Positions 16,071 through 26,343 of a stretch of DNA of 64,000 nucleotides are shown here, one piece after another. The translations under genes and the position numbers were made by a program. The DNA is taken from NCBI RefSeq assembly GCF_001998865.1, contig NZ_CP019607.1:2852001-2916000 (forward strand), read 5' to 3'. Under the pieces are notes generated by a model that was not told where the DNA came from, ran no database searches, and was given only the letters and a program-made list of their open reading frames with translations. Every line of letters begins with the position of its first letter. Position 1 is the first letter of the stretch. Origin of the DNA: Tessaracoccus flavescens (lineage in GTDB: Bacteria; Actinomycetota; Actinomycetes; Propionibacteriales; Propionibacteriaceae).

Positions 16071-16901
16071 TCACCCACCGTCGGCCTGGCAGCGGGGGCA
16101 CCACCAGATGATGCGCTCCTGCCCGGCCTGCGGGTCGGCGACGCTCGTCGCGCCGCCCAGCGCGGCCTTGACGATCCGCGTCCCGCAGCGCAGACATGGC
16201 CGGTTGGCCCGCCCGAACACGAAGGTGGTGTTCCCGCGGCGCTGATCGCCGGTGAAGGTGCGCACCGGACTCTCGAGGTTCGCGCGCATCAGCTTGGCCG
16301 ACAGGTCGACCACCGCCTCGACGTCGACCTCCCTGACCGGCTTCGCAGGATGGATGCCGCGCAGGAAGCAGACCTCTGCCCGGTACTCGTTGCCGATGCC
16401 CGCGAGATTGCGCTGGTCGAGGAGGGCCTCACCGATGCTCCGGGTGTCAGCGCCGACCCGCCGCACCGCCTCGTCGCGGCCGGTCGGCTGCCACCGCCCG
16501 GCCGTGAGCCAGTCGTCCGCAAGGAGATCTGGACCCAGCCACGCCGTGCGGTTCTCGTACTCGGCCGCCGGCCAGAGTTCGATCAGCCCGAGGTCGTGCC
16601 CGACCAGTTCGACCCCGCCCGAGACCCGGATCACGATCCGGGCCGTGTGCGCGGGAAGCGACCACCTCGAGCCGACCGCGTGGATCCGCCACGTGCCTTC
16701 CATCCGCAGGTGCGTGTGCAGCACCAGGTCACCCACCTGCCAGAAGAGATGCTTGCCGTGCGGCCAGACGCGCCGGATCTGTCGGCCGCTCAGGTCGGCG
16801 GTCGCGAGTTGAGGGACCCTGAACTGGGAGTGCTCGACGGTGCGGCCCACGAGGGGCTGGAGGCGCTGCGAGAGCCGCCACACGGAGTCGCCCTCAGGCA
16901 T
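16071..16901 (-). CDS. nei2: Fpg/Nei-family DNA glycosylase (Nei2 type)
   Basis: A 276-residue base-excision-repair glycosylase/AP lyase. It starts MPEGDSVWR, providing the catalytic N-terminal Pro2 and Glu3 (after Met removal), has the beta-sandwich lysine segment GKHLFWQV, the helix-two-turn-helix NLAGIGNEYRAEVCFLRGIHP, and a C-terminal C4 zinc finger (CLRCG...CPRCQ). It removes oxidised pyrimidines and similar lesions. The ATG at 16901 overlaps the end of lhr by 8 bp. The helicase-glycosylase pairing is also known in mycobacteria (lhr next to nei2), supporting a joint role in repair. A second family member lies at 33.8 kb. Confidence 0.9.
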   Translation of the reverse strand: MPEGDSVWRLSQRLQPLVGRTVEHSQFRVPQLATADLSGRQIRRVWPHGKHLFWQVGDLVLHTHLRMEGTWRIHAVGSRWSLPAHTARIVIRVSGGVELVGHDLGLIELWPAAEYENRTAWLGPDLLADDWLTAGRWQPTGRDEAVRRVGADTRSIGEALLDQRNLAGIGNEYRAEVCFLRGIHPAKPVREVDVEAVVDLSAKLMRANLESPVRTFTGDQRRGNTTFVFGRANRPCLRCGTRIVKAALGGATSVADPQAGQERIIWWCPRCQADGG

Positions 16902-19900
16902 GGGAACCCTCGATCGAGACGCCCTTCGGGGTGATCCGGGCTCCCGCCGCGAGGAGGGTCTGCTCGAGCCCGCTCGCCCCCACGCGTTGACCGTCGATCT
17001 CCTCGATCCGCACCCGCTGCATCCGGGACTCGGCCACGGCGCGACGCACCGCTGCGACCACGAGCGAGGCATTTGTCTCGCGGTCCTCCCCGAAGAGGGT
17101 CAGCACGCGGCCGCCGCGCGTGAGGTGGGCGATCAGCACGCCGTCGGCGATCACGACCATGGCCCCCGCGGCCCGCGACGGGCGCGCCGTCGGATGTTCG
17201 GGCCAGGGAAGGACGCTGCCGTAGGGGTTCGCGGGGTCGAGCGCGGCGAGCAGCACGGGCACCGGGTGTTCCGCGCCGGAGGGCCAGCGCCCCTGGTCCG
17301 GCGAGTCGGCGAACCTGCGCACCTCGCCGATCACCTCCTGGGTGCTGAACTGGGCGCCGCCGAGGCCCTCGACGAGGTAGCCGCGCAGCACCTTTCCTGC
17401 CGCCTCCAGTTCGGCGAGCAGCCGGTAGGCCGCCGCGAACCCGCCGGGGGTGCCGTCGGCCGTCACACCCCCCCTGGTGATGACGCCGAAGCGCGACAAC
17501 CATGACGAGGCCAGCCCCAGCGCGCGTTCGGCCGCGGTGAGTTGCGGGTCGCGCACCCGGTACCAGCGGCCCGAGACAGAGGGTGAGCTCGACCCTCCCG
17601 CAAGGGGGCGACCGAGCCTCGGAATCCGCGCCCTCCTGCGGGGCGAGGGCCGCGCCACCTTGTGGGCCGCCCTGCTCGGACCGCCGATCCGCGCCCGGAC
17701 CGGTGCCATGGCCACGGGCGCGATCAGCCCGGCCTCCGCGGCGGCCCACCAGTCCTCGACCGAGAGCTCGGGGAGCTGGCCTACGAGGGTGGCGAACATG
17801 CCGTCGCTGTCGGCAAGCGCCTCGGCCACGGCGACGGGCGACTCATCCGCAGGCGGTTCGGGTTCCTGGAGCAGGTCCACGTCGTCGGAAGGGACGAGCG
17901 CGACGAGGGGGTCGTTCGGGCCCGCCGACCCGCGCAGCCTGACCACCACCTCCCCCTCGGCGATCAGCGCGTCCAGATGCGCGGGGGAGTACCCGGCAAG
18001 GCGCGCGGGCAGCACGTGGGTCTCCCAGGAGGAGGCGGGGAGGGCGGCACCTGCGAGCCGTTGCAGCGCGAGCAGCACCTCGTCCGGACCCGACTGCGGA
18101 CGGTCGGTCAACTGGTGCGTGGAGGCGAGGAACCGTGCGTAGCCGGTCTGTGAGACGGGCTGCAGCTCGGAGCGCGCCCGGGCGAGCGAGCGCGAGCGCA
18201 TCCGCCGCAGCACCTCGGGGTCGACGTACTCGAGCTCGCCCGCGGTGAAGCGGCCGACCACGAGGCGCCTCGCCGCGGTCTCGCGTTCGAGGACGAGCGA
18301 GACGGTCGCGGGGCCGAGTCCGAAGGCGGCGGCCACCGCGCCCGGGGCGAAGGGCCCGTTGGTGCGCGCGTACCTGGCCACGAGCTGGGTGAGCGGGTCG
18401 CGGCCCTCCGGCTCGGCGGGGGCCGAGAAGCCCGCAGGCACGGGGACGCCGAGGGCGTCACGCAGGAGGCCAAGGTCGGAGGCCGCGACCAGGTGCGGCC
18501 TTCCCGCCAGCTGGACGACCGCGACCCGTGAGCCGATGGCTTCGATCGCCCCGTCCAGATCGAGCCCGGAGATGTGTGCAGGCAGTTCGTCCAGCGGAAG
18601 CGGCCCCAGCAGTTGCGGGAGGTCCGCGAGCTGCTCGGACGTCGTCGCCCTGCGCTCCGGTGCGGTGTGGCGCAGCTCGGCGACCACCTCGGCCACGATG
18701 TCTGGGTCGAGCACCTCGCGCAGGTCGAGTGTTCCCAGCGCCGCTGCCAGGAGGTCTGGATCCATCGAAAGGAGCGCGGCCCGGCGTTCGGCGATCGGGG
18801 CGTCGCCGTCGTAGATGAAGGCCCCCGGATAGCGGAAGAGCAGGCTCGCCGCGAAGGGGCTGGGGCGCTCGGTCACCACCTCGACGAGACGGACCGAACC
18901 CGACCTCAGCCCGCGAAGCAGATCGATCAGCGCGGGCACGTCGTACACGTCCTGGGTGACCTCCCGCATCGTCTCGAGGATGATCGGGAAGCGCGGGTGG
19001 TGCCGGGCGATCTCCAGCAGGTGGGCCGCGCGCTGGCGCTGCTGCCACAGCGGCGCCCTCCGCTGAGGGTTGGGTCTGGGAAGCAGCAGGGCGCGGGCCG
19101 CCGCCTCGCGGAACCGGCTGGCGAACAGCGCGGTTCCGCCGACCTGCGAGGTCACGATCTCGGCGACGTCTTCGGGGTCGACGAGCAGGACATCGGCGAG
19201 ACGGTCGACGAGGTCCGAATCGGGAAGGCGCAGCACGATCCCGTCGTCGCCGGCCACGGGGGAGACGTCCAGGCCGGTCTCCTGGGAGAGGGCAGCCGCG
19301 ATCGCCGTCCCCCACGCCCCCAGCACGCGCCTGCCGAGCGGCGAGTGGATCACGACGCGCCAGTCGCCCAGCTCGTCGCGGAAGCGTTCGAGCACGACCG
19401 TGCGCTCGTCTGGGACGGTGCCGGTGGCGGCCCGCTGTTCGGCCAGATAGTCGTTGAGGTTCGTCTGCGTGTTGGCGTCCAGGTAGGTGCGCGCCAACCG
19501 CTGCGGGTCGCGGGAGGCCTCCCGCACCAGCTGCCCGATGTGTCGGCCGAGTTCGGTCGGCCTTCCCTCGTCCTCGCCGCGCCAGAAGGGCAGCCGTCCG
19601 GTGTTGCCAGGGGCGGGGGAGACCCGCACCTGGTCGCGCGTGATCTCCTCGATCCGCCACGACGAGGCGCCGAGGGTGAACACGTCACCCACCCGCGACT
19701 CGTGCACCATCTCCTCGTCCAGCTCCCCGACGCGGCGCGCACCCTGCTCGTCTCCGACCAGGAAGACGCCGTAGAGACCACGGTCGGGGATCGTGCCACC
19801 GGAGGTCGCGGCCAGGCGGAGCGCTCCGGGGCGTGGGTACAGCCGGTTGTCGTCGCCCACCACGACGCGTGCCCGCAGGCTGGCGAAGTCGGCGGACGGG

Positions 19901-21435
19901 TAGGCGCCGCTGAGCAGTTCGATCACGGAGTCGAGCAGCGAGCGCTCCATCCCGGCATACGGCTGCGACCTGGTGACGGTGGCGAACCACTCGTCGAGCT
20001 CGAGCCCGTCCTCCCCGGCGGCCGCGGTCGCGGCGACGCTCTGCTGGGCGAGCACGTCGAGTGGGTGGCGGGGGATCTTCAGTTCCTCGATCTCGCCGCT
20101 CAGCATGCGTTCGGTCGTGACGACCGCAGCAGCGAGGTCGCCCTTGAAGAGCGGGTACACGTCGCCCGCCGACACCGCGCCGACAACGTGGCCTGCCCGC
20201 CCGACCCGCTGCAGCGCGCTGGCGACCGACGGTGGCGCCGAGACCTGGATCACCCGGTCCACGGCGCCCATGTCGATGCCGAGCTCGAGCGAGCTGGTGG
20301 CCACGACGCAGCGCAGTTCACCCGACTTCAGGGCGGACTCGATCTCTGCGCGCTGCTCCTTGCTCACCGAGCCGTGGTGGGCACGGGCGATCACGAGCGG
20401 CGCGCCACGGACCGTGTCGACGGGCGCCATCACCTGAGCGGGCGGCCGCGCGGGGACCGGGGGAAGCGTCTCGGGTGCGTGCTCGGCGGCCCACATCTCG
20501 TTGAGCCGGCCGGTCAGCCGCTCCGCCGTCCGCCTGCCGTTGGTGAACACCAGCGTCGAGCGCCCCCTGGTGACGGTGTCGTAGATCCGCTGCTCGACGT
20601 GGGGCCATAGCGATGCGCCACCGGGAGAGTCGACCGTGACGGTGTCGGTGCCCGGCCCGGCAAGCAGCGGGTCGCTGACCTGCTCACTGCCGGGGGCGGG
20701 TCCCGGATCGGACAGGTCGGGGACGGGAACCCGCACCTGCACGTCCCACAGCTTCTCGGCCGGGGGCGCGACGATGCTGACGGGACGGTCCCCGCCCAAG
20801 AAGGCCGCGACCCGGTCGATGGGGCGCACCGTTGCCGACAGCGCGACCCGTTGCACGTCGTGGCCGACGAGCGCGTCGAGGCGTTCGAGGCTCAGGGCGA
20901 GGTGACTGCCGCGCTTCGTCCCGGCGACGGCGTGGATCTCGTCGATGATCACCGTGCGCACGTTCTCCAGCGTGTGCCGGGCTGAGCTGGTCAGCATCAG
21001 ATAGAGCGACTCGGGCGTGGTGATCAGGATCTCGGGCGGATGGCGAAGCAGCGCGGCCCGCTCGCGCTGCGGGGTGTCACCGCTGCGCACGCCGACGCTG
21101 ATCTGCCGCATGGGTCGTCCGAGACGCTCCGAGGCGAGCCGGATTCCGGTCAGTGGTGCCCGCAGATTGCGCTCCACGTCAACCCCCAACGCCTTGAGCG
21201 GAGAGACGTACAGGATACGGGTGCCCGGCTGTGGCTCACTTTCGTCGGCGAGGGCGTCGATCGCCCACAGGAAGGCCGCCAGCGTCTTGCCCGAGCCGGT
21301 CGGCGCCACCACGAGGGAGTGCCTGCCCTCCGCGATGGATCGCCATGCCTCCTCCTGAACCGCCGTCGGAGCGGGGAAGACGCTGGAGAACCACTCCCGG
21401 GTGGGAGCGGTAAACGGCGCCAGTGGACCTGTCAT
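16894..21435 (-). CDS. lhr: ATP-dependent helicase Lhr
   Basis: At 1513 residues this matches full-length Lhr of actinobacteria. The helicase core is N-terminal: motif I PTGSGKT at 45-51, DEIH at 165-168 (motif II), motif III SAT in VALSATVRP, and motif VI QRVGRAGH. A winged helix, the Lhr-specific domain and a long C-terminal beta-barrel-like region follow. Lhr is a 3'-5' translocase that unwinds RNA:DNA hybrids and is DNA-damage linked in mycobacteria. The frame opens at ATG 21435 and overlaps nei2 at its end, so the two are one transcription unit. I see no frameshift over the 4.5 kb. Confidence 0.93.
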   Translation of the reverse strand: MTGPLAPFTAPTREWFSSVFPAPTAVQEEAWRSIAEGRHSLVVAPTGSGKTLAAFLWAIDALADESEPQPGTRILYVSPLKALGVDVERNLRAPLTGIRLASERLGRPMRQISVGVRSGDTPQRERAALLRHPPEILITTPESLYLMLTSSARHTLENVRTVIIDEIHAVAGTKRGSHLALSLERLDALVGHDVQRVALSATVRPIDRVAAFLGGDRPVSIVAPPAEKLWDVQVRVPVPDLSDPGPAPGSEQVSDPLLAGPGTDTVTVDSPGGASLWPHVEQRIYDTVTRGRSTLVFTNGRRTAERLTGRLNEMWAAEHAPETLPPVPARPPAQVMAPVDTVRGAPLVIARAHHGSVSKEQRAEIESALKSGELRCVVATSSLELGIDMGAVDRVIQVSAPPSVASALQRVGRAGHVVGAVSAGDVYPLFKGDLAAAVVTTERMLSGEIEELKIPRHPLDVLAQQSVAATAAAGEDGLELDEWFATVTRSQPYAGMERSLLDSVIELLSGAYPSADFASLRARVVVGDDNRLYPRPGALRLAATSGGTIPDRGLYGVFLVGDEQGARRVGELDEEMVHESRVGDVFTLGASSWRIEEITRDQVRVSPAPGNTGRLPFWRGEDEGRPTELGRHIGQLVREASRDPQRLARTYLDANTQTNLNDYLAEQRAATGTVPDERTVVLERFRDELGDWRVVIHSPLGRRVLGAWGTAIAAALSQETGLDVSPVAGDDGIVLRLPDSDLVDRLADVLLVDPEDVAEIVTSQVGGTALFASRFREAAARALLLPRPNPQRRAPLWQQRQRAAHLLEIARHHPRFPIILETMREVTQDVYDVPALIDLLRGLRSGSVRLVEVVTERPSPFAASLLFRYPGAFIYDGDAPIAERRAALLSMDPDLLAAALGTLDLREVLDPDIVAEVVAELRHTAPERRATTSEQLADLPQLLGPLPLDELPAHISGLDLDGAIEAIGSRVAVVQLAGRPHLVAASDLGLLRDALGVPVPAGFSAPAEPEGRDPLTQLVARYARTNGPFAPGAVAAAFGLGPATVSLVLERETAARRLVVGRFTAGELEYVDPEVLRRMRSRSLARARSELQPVSQTGYARFLASTHQLTDRPQSGPDEVLLALQRLAGAALPASSWETHVLPARLAGYSPAHLDALIAEGEVVVRLRGSAGPNDPLVALVPSDDVDLLQEPEPPADESPVAVAEALADSDGMFATLVGQLPELSVEDWWAAAEAGLIAPVAMAPVRARIGGPSRAAHKVARPSPRRRARIPRLGRPLAGGSSSPSVSGRWYRVRDPQLTAAERALGLASSWLSRFGVITRGGVTADGTPGGFAAAYRLLAELEAAGKVLRGYLVEGLGGAQFSTQEVIGEVRRFADSPDQGRWPSGAEHPVPVLLAALDPANPYGSVLPWPEHPTARPSRAAGAMVVIADGVLIAHLTRGGRVLTLFGEDRETNASLVVAAVRRAVAESRMQRVRIEEIDGQRVGASGLEQTLLAAGARITPKGVSIEGSHA

Positions 21436-21487
21436 GCGGCAATCCTGCCACCGGCCACTGACGCCGTCTCGCGCGGTTGGGAGGAAC

Positions 21488-22921
21488 TCAGGCGGTCTGC
21501 TCCTCCGAGCCGTCCGTGCTCCAGTTGACGTGGAAGGAGCCGTCCCGGTCGACGCGGCGGTAGGTGTGCGCGCCGAAGTAGTCGCGCAGGCCCTGGGTCA
21601 GTGCGGCGTTCAGGCGTGGTGCCCGCACCTGGTCGTAGTGCGCGAGGGCCGCCGAGAACCCGGGGACCGGAACGCCCGACTTCACCGCGGCCGCGACGAC
21701 CTCGCGCCAGCCGTCCTGGGCGGAGGCAAGGCCCTCGGCGATCGACGGCGCCTCGAGCAGGGTGACCAGGTTGTTGGCCGCGTACTCGGAGCGGATCCGC
21801 TCAAGCAGGCGGGCCCGGATGATGCACCCGTCGCGCCAGATCTTTGCGACATCGCCGACGTTGATGTCCCAGCCGTACTGCTCGCCGCCCATCCGGATTT
21901 CGTCGAGGCCCTGCGCGTAGGCGACGACCTTGCTCGCCCAGAGGGCCTCGCGGATCTGGTCGATGAAGGCGTCGCGGTCGGGCACGACGATGGTGCCGTC
22001 GGGCCCGGACAGCGCGCGCTGGCAGGCGGCGCGCAGGTCGGGGGAGGAGGAGATCGCACGGGCGAAGACGGCCTCCGCGATCGCGTTGACCGGCGTGCCG
22101 AGATTGAGCGCCGACTGCACGGTCCAGGTTCCGGTGCCCTTCATGCCAGCCGCGTCGACGATCACCTCGACGAGTGGCTTGCCGGTGTCGGCGTCGACCT
22201 TGCGCAGGACCTCGGAGGTGATCTCGATCAGGTACGAGTCGAGGTCGCCGGTGTTCCAGGCCGCGAAGACGTCGGCCATCTCCTCGTAGGTGAGGCCCAG
22301 GCCCTTGAGCAGTTCGAAGGCCTCGCCGATGAACTGCATGTCTGCGTACTCGATGCCGTTGTGGATCATCTTGACGAAGTGGCCGGAGCCGTCGGTGCCG
22401 ATGTAGGTGCAGCAGGGCTCCCCGTCGACCTTCGCCGAGATCGACTCGAGGATGGGGCCGAGCGCCTCGTACGACTCCGGCGAACCGCCGGGCATGATCG
22501 AGGGACCCTCGAGCGCGCCCACCTCGCCGCCGGAGATGCCCGCCCCGACGAAGTGGAGGCCGAGTTCGCGGAGCTTCGCCTCGCGGCGGCGGGTGTCCTC
22601 GAAGAAGGCGTTGCCGCCGTCGACGACGATGTCGCCCTCCTCGAGCAGCGGGACGAGGGCGTCGATGGTGGCGTCGGTGCCTGCCCCGGCCTGGACCATG
22701 ATGATCACGCGACGGGGACGCTCGAGGGATGCGACGAAGTCGGCCAGCTCGTGTGAAGGGCGGAAGTCGCCCTCGGAGCCATGCTCCTGCATCACCGCAT
22801 CGGTTTTCGAGCCGGTGCGGTTGTAGATGGCCACGCGATGCCCGTTGCGGGCGAGGTTGCGCGCCAGGTTGGAGCCCATCACGGCCATCCCCACCACGCC
22901 TACGTTGGCCAGATCTGTCAT
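21488..22921 (-). CDS. gnd: 6-phosphogluconate dehydrogenase, decarboxylating
   Basis: A 477-residue enzyme of the oxidative pentose-phosphate pathway that converts 6-phosphogluconate to ribulose 5-phosphate with NADP. Visible are the Rossmann motif GMAVMGSNLARN and NRTGSKTD, the substrate segment GAGISGGEVGALEGPSIMPGG and the catalytic KMIHNGIEYADMQ. The length equals the long, dimeric type. The ATG at 22921 follows GGAGG at 6 nt. The minus-strand TAGTCT (22957-22952) is a -10 candidate, giving a leader of about 25 nt. The product feeds the same pool as RpiB encoded at 32.4 kb. Confidence 0.94.
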   Translation of the reverse strand: MTDLANVGVVGMAVMGSNLARNLARNGHRVAIYNRTGSKTDAVMQEHGSEGDFRPSHELADFVASLERPRRVIIMVQAGAGTDATIDALVPLLEEGDIVVDGGNAFFEDTRRREAKLRELGLHFVGAGISGGEVGALEGPSIMPGGSPESYEALGPILESISAKVDGEPCCTYIGTDGSGHFVKMIHNGIEYADMQFIGEAFELLKGLGLTYEEMADVFAAWNTGDLDSYLIEITSEVLRKVDADTGKPLVEVIVDAAGMKGTGTWTVQSALNLGTPVNAIAEAVFARAISSSPDLRAACQRALSGPDGTIVVPDRDAFIDQIREALWASKVVAYAQGLDEIRMGGEQYGWDINVGDVAKIWRDGCIIRARLLERIRSEYAANNLVTLLEAPSIAEGLASAQDGWREVVAAAVKSGVPVPGFSAALAHYDQVRAPRLNAALTQGLRDYFGAHTYRRVDRDGSFHVNWSTDGSEEQTA

Positions 22922-23182
22922 TAGCGTCCTCCGATCAGGTTCTTTGCCTCGAGACTACCGGGGGGAACGGGCCGTCCTTGCCCCGCCCGGGACGTGGTCG
23001 AAACCCCGCGGAGGCACGTCTCGGCGGCGTTGGTCACGAAACGATGAAGAAACGCTCAAAACGAGCGAGCACTTAGGCAAAAATTACGAGCGGTTCCAGT
23101 CCTGGAGGAGTGTCAAAATGCAGGGGTGACTTCAGAGCACAAGGCCAGACAGCAGATCACGCGATAGGAACGCGCACTTTGA
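22922..23182. other. 261-bp gap between gnd and pyrC with an inverted repeat
   Basis: No gene is recognisable here. A perfect inverted repeat CGCTC-AAAAC-GAGCG lies at 23053-23067 inside the only AT-rich stretch (about 23040-23130). It could be an operator for gnd or the base of a terminator behind pyrC. The short plus-strand frames (10 codons at 23044) have no support. Confidence 0.4.
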
Positions 23183-24445
23183 TCAGCGGCGGTAGGTCTC
23201 CCGGCCGCGCAGATAGGTCGCCTCGACCGGGTCGGGGAGGGTGCGCCCGTGGTACGGGTTGTTTCTGCTGAGGGACGCCGAGGCCGCGCGGTCGACGGTC
23301 GCGGTGCGGGTGGGATCGACGAGCACGAGGTTCGCCGGCTCGCCAACGGCGAGCGGTCGGCCCTGACCTGCGAGCGAGGCGACGCGGGCCGGGGCGTGGC
23401 TCATCCGGTCGGCCACTCCCGACCAGTCGAGTCGACCGGGGTTCAGCATCGTCTCCATCACGACTGCCAGCGCCTGCTCGAGGCCGAGCATGCCGGGGCG
23501 CGCGTCGACGAAGGCGTGGTCCTTGTCCTGGGTGGCGTGCGGGGCGTGGTCGGTGCCGACGACGTCGATCGTCTTGTCCGCGAGGGCCTCACGCACGGCC
23601 TCGATGTGCTCGTCGGGACGCAGGGGCGGGTTGACCTTGAAGGTCGTGTCGTAGCCGACGAGTTCCTGGGTGCTGAGCAGCAGGTGGTGAGGGGTCACCT
23701 CGGCGGTGACGTTGATGCCGCGGGCCTTCGCCCAGCGGATGACGTCGACGCCCTCGGCGGTGGAGACGTGGCACACGTGGAGCCGCGAACCGGTCGCCTC
23801 GGCCAGCTGCACGTCGCGGGCGATGATGCTCGACTCGGCGACACTCGGCCACCCGCCCAGACCGAGCCGGCCGGAGAGTTCGCCCTCGTGGCAGCAGGCT
23901 CCGGGCCCGGCGAGCGACGAGTCCTGCGCGTGCTGCGCGATCACCCCTCCGAAAGGCTTGACCCATTCGAGTGCGCGGCGCATGAGCTGCGGGTCCATCA
24001 GGCAGTGGCCGTCGTCGGAGAACATCGTGACCCTCGCCTCGGAAGAGTTCATCAGCCCGAGCTCCGCGAGCTGCTCACCGGCGAGACCCTTGGAGATGGC
24101 CCCGATCACGACCACGTCGACCAGGCCCGCGCGCAGCCCGAGGTCGCGGATGTGTTCGGCCTTCTCGGCGGTGTCCGTGACGGGGGTGGTGTTGGCCATG
24201 GCACACACGGCCGTGAAACCGCCGCGGGCGGCGGCCTGCGAGCCGGTGAGCACCGTCTCGGTGTCCTCGCGCCCCGGCTCGCGCAGGTGGGTGTGCACGT
24301 CGACGAGGCCGGGCAGCGCGATCAGCCCGTCGCAGTCGACGACCTGCGCGTCGGCGCCGGCGTCGTCCACGAAGACGCCTTCAGAGATGGTGAGGTCGGT
24401 GCGGGTGCCGTCAGGCAGCGTCACGGAGCGCAGCACGGTGGCCAT
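23183..24445 (-). CDS. pyrC: dihydroorotase
   Basis: A 420-residue type I dihydroorotase of the amidohydrolase superfamily, catalysing ring closure of carbamoyl aspartate in pyrimidine synthesis. The metal motif DVHTHLREPG is present, as is the histidine-containing region IAQHAQDSSL, and GTDHAPH holds the catalytic aspartate. The ATG at 24445 lies 2 nt after the pyrB stop, so translation is coupled. It is the last pyr gene here: carA, carB, pyrD and pyrF, which follow in many actinobacteria, are absent from this place. Confidence 0.94.
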   Translation of the reverse strand: MATVLRSVTLPDGTRTDLTISEGVFVDDAGADAQVVDCDGLIALPGLVDVHTHLREPGREDTETVLTGSQAAARGGFTAVCAMANTTPVTDTAEKAEHIRDLGLRAGLVDVVVIGAISKGLAGEQLAELGLMNSSEARVTMFSDDGHCLMDPQLMRRALEWVKPFGGVIAQHAQDSSLAGPGACCHEGELSGRLGLGGWPSVAESSIIARDVQLAEATGSRLHVCHVSTAEGVDVIRWAKARGINVTAEVTPHHLLLSTQELVGYDTTFKVNPPLRPDEHIEAVREALADKTIDVVGTDHAPHATQDKDHAFVDARPGMLGLEQALAVVMETMLNPGRLDWSGVADRMSHAPARVASLAGQGRPLAVGEPANLVLVDPTRTATVDRAASASLSRNNPYHGRTLPDPVEATYLRGRETYRR

Positions 24446-24447
24446 GG

Positions 24448-25388
<941 letters not shown>

Positions 25389-25392
<4 letters not shown>

Positions 25393-25928
25393 AGTGCGCT
25401 CCGTTCGATGGTGACGAGGTCCTCGCCGTCGGTCTCCTGCAGCCGGACGCGGACGCTCTCATCCGCCGCGGTGGGGATCGACTTGCCGACGATGTCGGCC
25501 TGGATCGGCAGCTCGCGGTGTCCGCGGTCGATCAGGGTGACGAGTTGGATCGCGTGGGGGCGGCCGAGGTCGGCGAGCGCGTGCAGTGCGGCCTGGACGG
25601 TGCGTCCGGAGAAGAGGACGTCGTCGACCAGCACTACGGTGCGCTCGTCGATCGGCGCGGGGAGGATGGTGCGGCCCACCCGGCGGGTCGGGTTGGAGCG
25701 CAGGTCGTCGCGGTACATCGTGATGTCGAGCTGGCCGACCGGGAGCGGTTGGTTCTCCCGCTCCGCGATCGCCGCGAGGCGTTTGGCCAGGGGCGCTCCG
25801 CGGGTGAGGATGCCGAGCAGGATGACTCCCTCCGAGCCGTGGTTACGCTCGAGGATCTCGTGGGTCATCCGGGTCATCGCCCAGGACATGTCGTCGGCGG
25901 AAAACATGGCTCGTGGCTCGTGGTGCAT
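25389..25928 (-). CDS. pyrR: PyrR bifunctional pyr regulator / uracil phosphoribosyltransferase
   Basis: The 179-residue product has the PRPP-binding motif [14 protein letters not shown] and the DITMYRDDL segment of PyrR. PyrR binds pyr mRNA in response to UMP and has weak UPRTase activity. I chose ATG 25928 over the in-frame ATG at 25934 because GGGAGG lies 7-8 nt ahead of 25928 but touches 25934. The minus-strand TAGATT (25960-25955) gives a leader of only about 20 nt, too short for a B. subtilis-type attenuator; regulation would have to occur at the ribosome site, as proposed for mycobacterial PyrR. Confidence 0.92.
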
Positions 25929-25990
25929 TCGCATACCTCCCGAAGTCGATGGCGAATCTATCACCGCCGCACCGCGCGCCGCTCTTCCGC

Positions 25991-25996
25991 TAGAGT
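25991..25996 (+). promoter_or_regulatory. -10 hexamer TAGAGT for a leaderless start at 26003
   Basis: TAGAGT is separated by 6 nt (gccccc) from ATG 26003, with no ribosome binding site between them. Confidence 0.5.
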
Positions 25997-26002
25997 GCCC
26001 CC

Positions 26003-26206
26003 ATGAACCTGCTGCCCCTCGAAGCCCTGCCAGGCTGGCCGGAGCCGACTCACTACTCGGACCTGTACATGTGGCTGCTGATGGTGATCGGCCCGCTGGC
26101 CTTCGGCGCCATCGTCACCCTGCTGGCGTTCGCGCCGCAACTGGCCCGCGGCTCCCGCAGGGAGAGCGACGAGGAATCGAAGGAACTGACCACCCTGGGC
26201 CAGTGA
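26003..26206 (+). CDS. small single-helix membrane protein, function unknown
   Basis: The 67-residue protein has a short N-terminus, one membrane helix (about 27-46, [20 protein letters not shown]) and an acidic tail ([13 protein letters not shown]). The start is supported by the TAGAGT hexamer 6 nt upstream. It is divergent from pyrR with 74 bp between them. No motif is recognised. A weak GC hairpin (26225-26254) follows, so it is probably a single-gene unit. Confidence 0.6.
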   Translation: MNLLPLEALPGWPEPTHYSDLYMWLLMVIGPLAFGAIVTLLAFAPQLARGSRRESDEESKELTTLGQ

Positions 26207-26224
26207 CCCACCGACACCTGTGAG

Positions 26225-26254
26225 ACGGGGCGTGCCGAGGGCGGCGCGCCCCGT
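26225..26254 (+). terminator. possible hairpin terminator behind the 67-residue membrane protein
   Basis: An 8-bp stem (ACGGGGCG 26225-26232 with CGCCCCGT 26247-26254) has a 14-nt loop and no clear T run. Confidence 0.35.
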
Positions 26255-26343
26255 TCGTGCGCGTTACAGGATCGTCTCAATCGACAAGTAGATTGCGTCG
26301 TGCTCAGCGTCGAGCGTTGGAGATCGACCCTGGGGGACCTCGC

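Noticed and set aside
23104..23282. Plus-strand frames opening at a GGAGGAG site (gtg at 23110, atg at 23119) between pyrC and gnd
   Set aside because: The ATG frame has only three codons. The GTG frame runs into the antisense of pyrC and has no recognisable composition.
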